A stretch of 12,414 nucleotides of DNA. It comes from Alistipes sp. (GTDB taxonomy: Bacteria > Bacteroidota > Bacteroidia > Bacteroidales > Rikenellaceae). Where the stretch lies: positions 1 through 12,414 of the forward strand of contig JAFOXS010000188.1 of the NCBI GenBank assembly GCA_017391665.1. Direction: 5' to 3'. This document shows positions 1 through 6,942 of the stretch, piece after piece. Numbering within the stretch: the stretch's first letter is position 1; the number at the start of each line of letters is the position of its first letter. The notes under the pieces were generated by a model. That model had not been told where the DNA came from. It ran no database searches and worked only from the letters and a program-made list of their open reading frames with translations. The position numbers and the translations under genes are program-made.

Positions 1-286
1 GCGGTGTGGTGAGCTTATCGAGCTCCTCCTGCGGTGTGATGTTGAGGCAGTATTGGGGCACGAGCTTGGCACCCTGACGGCTGCTCACCAGATCGAGCAC
101 CTTATAACTATATGTCACGGGCATCTTCTTCACCGAGATGATGTCGCCCACCTGCACCTCACGCGAGGGCTTGGCGTAGGCATTGTTGACCATCACGCGG
201 TTGTTGCGTATGGCGTCGGCAGCATCGGAGCGGGTCTTATAGACTCGCACTGCCCATAGGTATTTGTCTAATCTTACGTCACTCAT
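1..286 (-). CDS. hslR: Hsp15-like S4-domain RNA-binding protein (partial, C-terminus off the left edge)
   Basis: I translated this directly; an open frame starts at the ATG at 286-284 and runs off the left edge after 95 codons. The protein begins MSDVRLDKYLWAVRVYKTR and continues with a residue pattern matching an S4 RNA-binding fold: the RLDKxLWxxRxxKTR helix, an RNNRVMVNN turn, AKPSREVQVGD and the strand IISVKK. This order is that of the Hsp15/HslR family (E. coli Hsp15 is about 133 aa), whose E. coli member binds stalled 50S subunits carrying peptidyl-tRNA. The start lies 14 nt after the stop of the propeller lipoprotein gene at 301, so the two are probably co-transcribed at the tail of the dcw operon. 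AGGA sits a few bases before the ATG. Family assignment is firm; a role in ribosome rescue here is inferred from the family. Confidence 0.88.
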   Translation of the reverse strand, partial: MSDVRLDKYLWAVRVYKTRSDAADAIRNNRVMVNNAYAKPSREVQVGDIISVKKMPVTYSYKVLDLVSSRQGAKLVPQYCLNITPQEELDKLTTP

Positions 287-300
287 AATTCCTGAATTGT

Positions 301-1350
301 TTACATCCACATCAAAAATACCGGATGGCTCAGCTCCAGGCTCTGTCCCGTAGCTGTGAGCAGGCCCGTCTCCGCATCGCGGCTATATACCTCCACGCGG
401 TTGCTGTCGCGCACCGCCACCAGCACATATCGGCCATCATCCGAGAGGGTGAAGTTGCGCGGATGCATGCCCGTGAGCGTATAGCCCACCTTTGTCAAAT
501 AGCCACCCTCGCCAACGCTGAATACCGAGATTCCATCCTCCTTTAGGCGGTTGCTGGCATAGAGGAAGCGACCATCATCAGAGAGGTGTATATCGGCACA
601 TCCGCCACCACCTACGCTGTCCGAGGCTATCTCCTGCTTTAGGCTAAGACCCTCCTCCCCGATGTCGAACACGCACACCGTCCCCTTCAACTCATTGAGG
701 GCGTATGCCTGCGCTCCGTCTTTCGAAAAGGCCATATGGCGCGGGCCGCTGCCCATCGCAAGCGAGTAGCGTGAAAGCTCCTCAGCGGGTGATGCTATCT
801 GAAATATCTCGCTACGACCCAGATCGGTCACATATAAAGATTTCCCGTTGGGTGCCTCGAAGAGACCGTGCACATGCGACGCAGAGCCCTCACGAGGCTC
901 AAACTCTCGCTCCGTAGCCTCGCCTAATGCGCCATCCTCGCCAATGGGAAAGGCCGAGTAGGAGCCGCCCGTATAGTTGGCCGTGTAGGCATAGCCGTCG
1001 AACAGGCGCACGTAGCAGGGCGATGCGCCGTGGGTGGGCTGACGGTTGATCAGAGAGAAACTATCCGTCGTGGCATCGTAGCGATAGGCATTGAGGGCCG
1101 ATGTAGCATCAGTGCCACCCTCGCTCACGGCGTAGAGGTAGTCTCCATCATCCGATAGAGCCAGAAACGACGGGTTATCGACCTCAACCACCAGCTCGGG
1201 CATAGAAAAACCCTCGTCGCTGAACGTAGTGCGGTAGATGCCTCGGCTGCCGGCATCGGTATAGGTGCCTATGAGTAGTGTTGAGCCCTTATCCTCGGTG
1301 GCGGCGCATCCCACCAACGCAAACATAAGCGCAAAGAGTAGATTCTTCAT
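301..1350 (-). CDS. Lactonase-family seven-bladed beta-propeller lipoprotein (6-phosphogluconolactonase-like)
   Basis: A 349-aa protein with a short hydrophobic N-terminus and a lipobox ending in L12-V-G-C15, so it is predicted to be an acylated lipoprotein outside the cytoplasm. The body shows repeated propeller-blade signatures of the YbhE/Pgl lactonase family: NPSFLALSDDGDYLYAVSE near residues 59-77, SHVHGLF near 158, GPRHMAFSKDG at 202-212, CADIHLSDDGRFLYASN near 251-267 and HPRNFTLSDDGRYVLVA at 296-312. Length fits the family (330-390 aa). Known cytoplasmic members hydrolyse 6-phosphogluconolactone; the lipoprotein signal makes that substrate unlikely here and suggests another lactone or a non-enzymatic role, which is my inference. 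It starts 20 nt after the ftsW stop and ends 14 nt before the S4 gene, an odd place for a carbohydrate-related gene. Fold confidence is high, substrate unknown. Confidence 0.85.
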   Translation of the reverse strand: MKNLLFALMFALVGCAATEDKGSTLLIGTYTDAGSRGIYRTTFSDEGFSMPELVVEVDNPSFLALSDDGDYLYAVSEGGTDATSALNAYRYDATTDSFSLINRQPTHGASPCYVRLFDGYAYTANYTGGSYSAFPIGEDGALGEATEREFEPREGSASHVHGLFEAPNGKSLYVTDLGRSEIFQIASPAEELSRYSLAMGSGPRHMAFSKDGAQAYALNELKGTVCVFDIGEEGLSLKQEIASDSVGGGGCADIHLSDDGRFLYASNRLKEDGISVFSVGEGGYLTKVGYTLTGMHPRNFTLSDDGRYVLVAVRDSNRVEVYSRDAETGLLTATGQSLELSHPVFLMWM

Positions 1351-1370
1351 ATTGCAATCTTTTTAAGGTG

Positions 1371-2735
1371 TTATACCTCCTCCTTGTAAGAGTTTTCGAT
1401 ATTCTGACGGCTCACGCTCAGGATCATGCCCAGCGCTATGCAGGTGAACAACAGCGACGAGCCACCGCGCGAGATCAGCGGCAGGGGCTGACCCGTCTCG
1501 GGCAGGATATTGATCGTAACCATGATATGCAGCAGCGCCTGACCCGTAATCAGCAGTGCCAGTCCGAGCGACATCATCGAGGGGAACTTACGCGGACACA
1601 TACGGAAAATGTCGATGGCACGATAGAAGATCCAGACATACAGTGCTACCAGAATCATCGCGAAGACGATGCCGTACTCCTCCACAAAGAAGGCGAAGGC
1701 ATAATCGCTCTCGGGGTGGGTCATCTCCACACGCACGGCACTCTGACCTGCGCCACGACCCAGTATGCCGCCATTGTTGATGGCTATCATCGAGCGCTCC
1801 GTGTCGCTCAGATCCTGCACGGGCACCTTGGTGCGATCCTCGGTCCATACGCTCACCCACGTGTCAATACGTCCTCCGGCAGTGTGACTGCGTCCCAGAC
1901 CCATCAGCGCAACAAAAGCCACGCCCACCACAGCCCACAGCATCACACGCGATATCTCGACCCACGTCACACGACCGATGAAGAGCATAACTATCGAGAG
2001 GGCGAAGAGTATCACGGCTGACGAGGTGTGCGAGGGGAAGATCACCAGACACGATGCCACGATGGGGAAGAATATCGGCCAGCCACCCTCACGCCATATG
2101 CGGCGTTGCTTCTCGCTCTTGAACCAGGTCCAGAACTTCAGACTCGGCACGATGAGCAGGGTCTGTATCTTCGACTGGCGGTCGGCCAGCACACGTGCCA
2201 GATACATCACCAGCGCCACCTTCAGCATCTCGGAGGGCTGAAACTGGAAGCCTCCGATATTTATCCAGCGGGCTGCGCCATTGGTCGAGGTGCCGACAAA
2301 GTGAACGGCGAGCGACAGACCCAGTGCAATGATAAATGCGCCATAGGCTGCTCGACGAAACCAGTGGCTGTCGATGCGGTGCATGCCCACCATAAATACG
2401 GCACTACCCACCAGCAGCAGTAGCTGATTGCGCAGAAACTCCGACGTGGAGTTGCTCGACGAGGGCATATAGGCCATCTTGGCCGTAGATGAATAGACCA
2501 CAAGCACCGATATGGCCATCAGCGCAATGATGATGATCCACAGTATCTTGTCGCCACCAAACAGACGACGCAGAGTGGCTATGAGTCCGCTGTCGCGAGC
2601 CTCAGCCATGGCCGCAGCCTCGTCGATGGTGACATCGTCGCCCACCATATCGGGGCGCACCGCCACATCCTCCTGCTCGGCAGGCTGATCGACGCCCTCA
2701 CGGCGGATATATTTGCTGTAATCTACCTCTGACAT
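1371..2735 (-). CDS. ftsW: SEDS-family septal peptidoglycan polymerase FtsW
   Basis: Integral membrane glycosyltransferase that polymerises lipid II at the septum with its partner FtsI. Numbering from the ATG at 2735-2733 (454 aa); a GTG two codons earlier (2741) is also possible. Residues 1-60 are a hydrophilic, acidic cytoplasmic tail, then about ten membrane segments begin near 64. SEDS signatures are GAARWINIGGFQFQPSE at 153-169, the loop HPESDYAFAFFVEEYG at 340-355 where D344 aligns with the putative catalytic aspartate of FtsW/RodA (E. coli FtsW D297), and NILPETGQPLPLISRGGSS at 409-427. The last motif has Arg (R423) where most FtsW proteins have Tyr. A cytoplasmic loop of charged residues lies near 185-218. 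FtsW rather than RodA follows from the location after murD and the N-terminal tail. The upstream 67-nt gap holds a nonamer repeat array; downstream, 20 nt separate it from the lipoprotein gene. Confidence 0.95.
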   Translation of the reverse strand: MSEVDYSKYIRREGVDQPAEQEDVAVRPDMVGDDVTIDEAAAMAEARDSGLIATLRRLFGGDKILWIIIIALMAISVLVVYSSTAKMAYMPSSSNSTSEFLRNQLLLLVGSAVFMVGMHRIDSHWFRRAAYGAFIIALGLSLAVHFVGTSTNGAARWINIGGFQFQPSEMLKVALVMYLARVLADRQSKIQTLLIVPSLKFWTWFKSEKQRRIWREGGWPIFFPIVASCLVIFPSHTSSAVILFALSIVMLFIGRVTWVEISRVMLWAVVGVAFVALMGLGRSHTAGGRIDTWVSVWTEDRTKVPVQDLSDTERSMIAINNGGILGRGAGQSAVRVEMTHPESDYAFAFFVEEYGIVFAMILVALYVWIFYRAIDIFRMCPRKFPSMMSLGLALLITGQALLHIMVTINILPETGQPLPLISRGGSSLLFTCIALGMILSVSRQNIENSYKEEV

Positions 2736-2744
2736 TTTCACTAA

Positions 2745-2798
2745 GTGTTATAGGTGTTATAAGTGCAATAGTTATTACTCCTATTTCGCTTATTACAC
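2745..2798. repeat. Six-unit nonamer array, three forward then three reverse, in the murD-ftsW gap
   Basis: Units of 9 bp follow consensus GTGTWATAR without gaps: forward GTGTTATAG (2745-2753), GTGTTATAA (2754-2762), GTGCAATAG (2763-2771), then reverse-complement units at 2772-2780 (GAGTAATAA), 2781-2789 (GCGAAATAG) and 2790-2798 (GTGTAATAA). The outermost units pair at 7 of 9 positions, so the transcript could fold into a weak hairpin between the murD stop and the ftsW start. Confidence 0.75.
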
Positions 2799-2808
2799 TT
2801 ATCTCCTG

Positions 2809-4161
2809 TTATGCATTCTCCTCAACCCACTGCTTGAAGAGTTTGCCTCGCTGCTCGTAGTTCTTGAACAGGTCGAAACTTGCGCAGGCTGGCGAGAGCA
2901 ATACCACATCGCCCTCCACAGCCTCGGCCTTGGCGGCACGCATAGCCTCGTCGAGCGACGAGGTGCTGATGATGCGGGGCACTACGCCCTCAAACTCTCG
3001 TTGCAACTTTTCGTTATCAAGGCCCATACATATGAGTGCCTTGACCTTCTCGCGGGCAAAGCCCTTCAGGGGCTCGTAGTCGTTGCCCTTGTCCGTGCCG
3101 CCGGCAATCCACACCGTGGGGCGTGTCATACTCTCCAGCGCATACCACACCGAATCGACATTGGTGGCCTTCGAGTCGTTGATCCACAGCACACCATCCC
3201 GCTCGCCAGCGGGCTCGAGACGGTGCTCCACAGGCGAAAACTCATATATCGAACGTGCAATCTGCTCGGGCTCCACGCCTGCTGCCAGCGTAGCCAGCGC
3301 CGCCGCCATAGCGTTGTAGGCGTTGTGCAGACCACGGATCTGCATCTTCTTTGTGTCGATTGTAACCTCCTTCTTTCCTACGCGAGCCGTAAACTCATCG
3401 CCTGCAAGGAAGCTATCGCCCGCACCGCTTGCCACAGCCGTCTTAGCGGCGAAGGGCAGCAGTCGCTGACGCATATCGGGACGCTTTTCGATCTCGGCCA
3501 TGATGACCTCGTCGTCGGCCGAATAGACAAAGCATGAGCGCGAGTGCTGATTCTGCACGATGCGCATCTTCGAATCCACATAGTTCTGGAACGAGTAGTC
3601 GTAGCGGTCGAGGTGGTCGGGTGTGATGTTCATCAGCACACCCACGTCGGCACGGAAGTCGTACATGCCATCGAGCTGGAACGAGCTCAGCTCCAGCACA
3701 TACCAGTCGTACTCCTCGGTTGCCACCTGATAGGCGAAACTCTCTCCGATGTTACCGCCAAGGGCGACGTTGAGGCCCGCATCGCACATAATCTTATAGA
3801 TGAGCGACGTTGTGGTGGTCTTGCCATTCGAGCCTGTGATGCAGATGGTGCGTGCCTTACCCATATACTTTGCGGCAAACTCCATCTCCGAGATAATAGG
3901 CACTCCCTTCTCGCGCAGGCGCTTTACAACCTCCGCCTTCTCGGGTATGCCGGGCGACTTGATGACAAGGTCGGCCTCAAGGATGCGCTCCATCGTATGG
4001 CCACCCTGCTCCCACTCAATCTGCCACTCATCGAGCACCGTAGCGTAGCGCTCGGCCACACGGCCTGCGTCCGAGAGGAATACCCGATGACCCTTTTTCT
4101 TGGCCAGCACCGCCGAGCCGTAGCCGCTGATGCCGCCTCCTAAGACTACTATATTTTTCAT
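2809..4161 (-). CDS. murD: UDP-N-acetylmuramoyl-L-alanine--D-glutamate ligase MurD
   Basis: Cytoplasmic ATP-dependent ligase adding D-glutamate to UDP-MurNAc-L-Ala. The 450-aa length is normal for MurD. Domain 1 begins with a Rossmann-like VLGGGISGYGSA (6-17); the central ATPase domain has the P-loop TGSNGKTTTT (109-118), ELSSFQL (157-163), NITPDHLDRY (178-187) and K198, which matches the carbamylated lysine at E. coli position 198; the C-terminal domain has EHR (312-314), NDSKATN (328-334) and SPACASFD (423-430) with the family's F-x(n)-RG-x-LF ending. The start is an ATG 4 nt beyond the mraY stop, arguing for tight co-expression. The stop is followed by the 67-nt repeat-bearing gap before ftsW. 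No defect is visible. Confidence 0.97.
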   Translation of the reverse strand: MKNIVVLGGGISGYGSAVLAKKKGHRVFLSDAGRVAERYATVLDEWQIEWEQGGHTMERILEADLVIKSPGIPEKAEVVKRLREKGVPIISEMEFAAKYMGKARTICITGSNGKTTTTSLIYKIMCDAGLNVALGGNIGESFAYQVATEEYDWYVLELSSFQLDGMYDFRADVGVLMNITPDHLDRYDYSFQNYVDSKMRIVQNQHSRSCFVYSADDEVIMAEIEKRPDMRQRLLPFAAKTAVASGAGDSFLAGDEFTARVGKKEVTIDTKKMQIRGLHNAYNAMAAALATLAAGVEPEQIARSIYEFSPVEHRLEPAGERDGVLWINDSKATNVDSVWYALESMTRPTVWIAGGTDKGNDYEPLKGFAREKVKALICMGLDNEKLQREFEGVVPRIISTSSLDEAMRAAKAEAVEGDVVLLSPACASFDLFKNYEQRGKLFKQWVEENA

Positions 4162-4165
4162 ATCT

Positions 4166-5404
4166 TTAGCGAATCTTTAACGTTACGAGCGAGAGAGCGC
4201 ACAGCAGAATCGAGACGATGAAGAATCGCATCACGATCTTGGTCTCGAACAGCCCCTTCTTCTGATAGTGGTGATGCAGGGGCGACATGAGCAATATGCG
4301 GCGACCCTCGCCATATTTTTTCTTCGTATATTTGAACCATCCCACCTGCACCATCACCGAGAGTGCCTCGGCCAGGAATATACCGCACATGAGCGGCAGC
4401 AGCAGCTCCTTGCGGATGCAGAGTGCAAAGACAGCGATGATACCTCCGATCGAGAGCGAACCCGTATCGCCCATGAAGATCTGCGCAGGGAACGAATTCC
4501 ACCACAGAAAGCCGAGCAGCGCACCACACATAGCCGCTGCGAAGACCACCAGCTCGGCCGATTCGGGGATATACATGATATTGAGGTAGTCGGCATAGAT
4601 GATATGTCCCGACAGGTAGGCCAGCGCACCCAGCACCAGCATTATCGGCACCGATACGGTCGTAAGCAGTCCATCCAATCCGTCCGTCAGGTTCGCACCG
4701 TTCGAGACGGCCGTCACGACAAAGATCGCCACGGCGATATAGAGCAGCCACGTGAGCACCTTATTGCCACCCACCAGCCAGCCGTAATCGAACTCGTTGT
4801 CCTTGACAAAGGGGATCGTGGTCTTCGTGGTTCGCTGGGGTGTGGGGCTAAGCATAGGAGCACCCTGCTCGATCTGGGCATAGCCCGTCTCACTCACATA
4901 TACGGCCGTAGGCGAGGATACCTTCTCACGGATAACCACCTCCTGCGAGAAGCACATCACCGTACCCACGATGACACCCAAACCCACCTGACCTACGATC
5001 TTGAACTTGCCCTTCAGACCATCCTTATTGTGGCGGAAGGTCTTGATGTAGTCGTCAAGAAAGCCCAGCAGACCGAGCCACAGAGTCGAGATGAGCATCA
5101 GTATGACGTAGATATTATCCAGTCGTCCCACCAGCAGCATCGGAACCAGAATAGCCAGCAGGATAATCACACCGCCCATCGTCGGCGTGCCCTTCTTCGA
5201 TAGCTGACCCTCGAGGCCGAGGTCACGAATCTCCTCGCCAATCTGGTGGCGTTGCAGGGCGCGGATGATGGTGCGACCGAAGAAGATCGTGATCAGCAGT
5301 GCCAGGATGACGGCCACCGCCGAGCGGAACGATATATACTGGAACATACCCGCTCCGGGCATGTCATAATGCTCATTAAGAAACTTAAAAATAGGATATA
5401 ACAT
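4166..5404 (-). CDS. mraY: Phospho-N-acetylmuramoyl-pentapeptide transferase MraY
   Basis: Membrane enzyme transferring phospho-MurNAc-pentapeptide from UDP to undecaprenyl phosphate, giving lipid I. Diagnostic motifs appear in order: KKGTPTMGG (70-78), the catalytic pair D117-D118 in [25 protein letters not shown] (235-245), [17 protein letters not shown] (305-321, with D312) and the MraY-specific [12 protein letters not shown] (373-384). About ten hydrophobic segments are spread through 412 residues. E. coli MraY has about 360; the extra length is mostly a hydrophilic insertion at about 153-208, between membrane segments, rich in Thr/Pro/Ser, which several Bacteroidetes MraY proteins also carry as far as I know. 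The ATG start at 5404 follows a 79-nt gap after murE that contains a four-unit nonamer array; murD follows after 4 nt. Confidence 0.97.
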   Translation of the reverse strand: MLYPIFKFLNEHYDMPGAGMFQYISFRSAVAVILALLITIFFGRTIIRALQRHQIGEEIRDLGLEGQLSKKGTPTMGGVIILLAILVPMLLVGRLDNIYVILMLISTLWLGLLGFLDDYIKTFRHNKDGLKGKFKIVGQVGLGVIVGTVMCFSQEVVIREKVSSPTAVYVSETGYAQIEQGAPMLSPTPQRTTKTTIPFVKDNEFDYGWLVGGNKVLTWLLYIAVAIFVVTAVSNGANLTDGLDGLLTTVSVPIMLVLGALAYLSGHIIYADYLNIMYIPESAELVVFAAAMCGALLGFLWWNSFPAQIFMGDTGSLSIGGIIAVFALCIRKELLLPLMCGIFLAEALSVMVQVGWFKYTKKKYGEGRRILLMSPLHHHYQKKGLFETKIVMRFFIVSILLCALSLVTLKIR

Positions 5405-5427
5405 ATTTTTCTTCTTTTTTTGCTACT

Positions 5428-5472
5428 CGGAAATAGGTGTTATAAGTGTAATAAGTGTTATAGGTGTAATAA
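5428..5472. repeat. Head-to-tail nonamer array in the murE-mraY gap
   Basis: Four consecutive units match GTGTWATAR exactly: GTGTTATAA (5437-5445), GTGTAATAA (5446-5454), GTGTTATAG (5455-5463) and GTGTAATAA (5464-5472), so alternate units are nearly identical and an 18-bp period is also visible. A degenerate fifth unit, CGGAAATAG (5428-5436), resembles GCGAAATAG of the murD-ftsW array. The array fills about half of the 79-nt intergenic gap. Confidence 0.8.
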
Positions 5473-5483
5473 AAATTCCTTGC

Positions 5484-6941
5484 TTATTTATGGAGAGCGT
5501 CAAAGGCGGCACGCACCTGCTCGCGATCGTCGAAGTGAATCTTCTCGCGGCCAATAATCTGGTAATCCTCGTGACCCTTGCCCGCAACAAGGATGATATC
5601 ACCCTCGGCGGCCATCATCACGGCGGTGCGGATAGCCTGCGAGCGATCGGTTATGCGAAGGGTCTGTCGTCCAGCCTCCACACCCTGCATAATCTGGTCG
5701 AGGATGTGCTCGGGGTCCTCGGTGCGGGGATTGTCCGAAGTGAAGATAGCCACATCGGCCTCGCGCGAGGCTATGCGTCCCATCTCCTCACGTTTCGAGG
5801 GGTCGCGGTCGCCACCGCAGCCACATACCACTATAAGACGTGCGCCACCACAGCGTATGTCGTTGATCGTGGCAATCACATTCTCCAGCGCATCGGGCGT
5901 ATGGGCATAATCGACAATAGCGGTGATGCCACCATCGGAGCGGATAGGCTCAAAACGGCCACTCACCGAGTGCAGTGCACTCAGCGCCTGCAACACCTCG
6001 CCCTTGTCGGCACCCATCTCCACCGCTGCGCCATAGACGCAGAGCAGGTTGTAGGCGTTGAAGCGACCGAGGAACGATACCCACACCTCCTCGCTATCGA
6101 TTCTGAGCAGCATGCCGTCGAACAACATCTCCAGCACCTTGGCGCGGTAGTCGGCCATCTGACGCAAAGAGTAGCGCACAACGTGGGCACGGCAGTTCTG
6201 CACCATCACCTCACCGTTGCGGTCGTCCACATTCACCAGCGCGAAGGCTTGCTTGTCGAGGCGGTCGAAGAGCAGTTTTTTAGCCTTGATATACTCGGCG
6301 TAGGTGCCGTGATAGTCCAGATGATCGTGCGTGAGGTTTGTGAAAAGCGCCCCACGGAACTTCAATCCTCGTACACGATCCTGCACCAGCGAGTGCGACG
6401 ACACCTCCATAAAACAGTAGTCGCAACCGCAATCCACCATCTCGCGCAGCATGGCGTTAAGACGTATGGCGTCGGGTGTGGTGTGTGTCGAGGGGATCTC
6501 GCGAGTGTCGATACGATAGACCACCGTCGAGATCAATCCTGCACGGTAGCCCATACGGCGATAGAGGTCGTAGAGCAGCGTGGCGATGGTTGTCTTGCCG
6601 TTGGTGCCCGTAACACCCACCAGATGCAACTCGCGCGAAGGGTGGTCGTAGTAGGCTGCCGCCATATCGGCCATAGCCTTATTGGTATCAGCCACCACAA
6701 TGTAGCTTACGCCATCGCTCTTTTTCTCGGGCTCCTGCTCGCACACTACGGCTACGGCACCCGCCTCAACGGCACGCGGTATGTAGTCGTGGCCGTCGCT
6801 CTGCGTGCCTCGCACGGCAAAGAAACAGTTGCCCTCGGTGACGGTGCGCGAGTCGTAGGTAAGACCCGTTATCGTGTGATCCTCAGTGGCCGAGAACGAT
6901 ATGACCTCGGTCGAGGAGAGTATTTCGCTTAAATGTTTCAT
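5484..6941 (-). CDS. murE: UDP-MurNAc-tripeptide synthetase MurE (meso-diaminopimelate type)
   Basis: Cytoplasmic ATP-dependent ligase adding the third stem-peptide residue to UDP-MurNAc-L-Ala-D-Glu. The 485-aa length is typical. Visible motifs are the N-terminal substrate-domain segment YDSRTVTEGNCFFAVRG (29-45), P-loop GTNGKTT (112-118), STHTTPD (151-157), EVSSHSL (179-185), NLTHDHLDYHG (202-212), the probable carbamylated lysine K221 in AKKLLFDRL, DYAHTPD (344-350), and GKGHEDYQ (454-461). DNPR at 403-406 is the signature selecting meso-diaminopimelate rather than lysine, so the organism should make DAP-type peptidoglycan. The start ATG sits one nucleotide after the ftsI stop, a spacing that suggests translational coupling. 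An exceptionally long antisense open frame runs opposite this gene but looks like a composition artefact. Confidence 0.97.
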   Translation of the reverse strand: MKHLSEILSSTEVISFSATEDHTITGLTYDSRTVTEGNCFFAVRGTQSDGHDYIPRAVEAGAVAVVCEQEPEKKSDGVSYIVVADTNKAMADMAAAYYDHPSRELHLVGVTGTNGKTTIATLLYDLYRRMGYRAGLISTVVYRIDTREIPSTHTTPDAIRLNAMLREMVDCGCDYCFMEVSSHSLVQDRVRGLKFRGALFTNLTHDHLDYHGTYAEYIKAKKLLFDRLDKQAFALVNVDDRNGEVMVQNCRAHVVRYSLRQMADYRAKVLEMLFDGMLLRIDSEEVWVSFLGRFNAYNLLCVYGAAVEMGADKGEVLQALSALHSVSGRFEPIRSDGGITAIVDYAHTPDALENVIATINDIRCGGARLIVVCGCGGDRDPSKREEMGRIASREADVAIFTSDNPRTEDPEHILDQIMQGVEAGRQTLRITDRSQAIRTAVMMAAEGDIILVAGKGHEDYQIIGREKIHFDDREQVRAAFDALHK

Positions 6942-6942
6942 T

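Noticed and set aside
4268..5203. 311-codon plus-strand open frame opposite mraY
   Set aside because: Composition (His/Arg/Gln-rich, no hydrophobic core pattern) is that of an antisense shadow of a membrane protein.
5490..6932. 480-codon open frame on the plus strand opposite murE
   Set aside because: It mirrors murE almost end to end, is rich in His, Val and Arg as expected from antisense of GC-rich codons, and shows no recognisable motif; murE itself is unmistakable.
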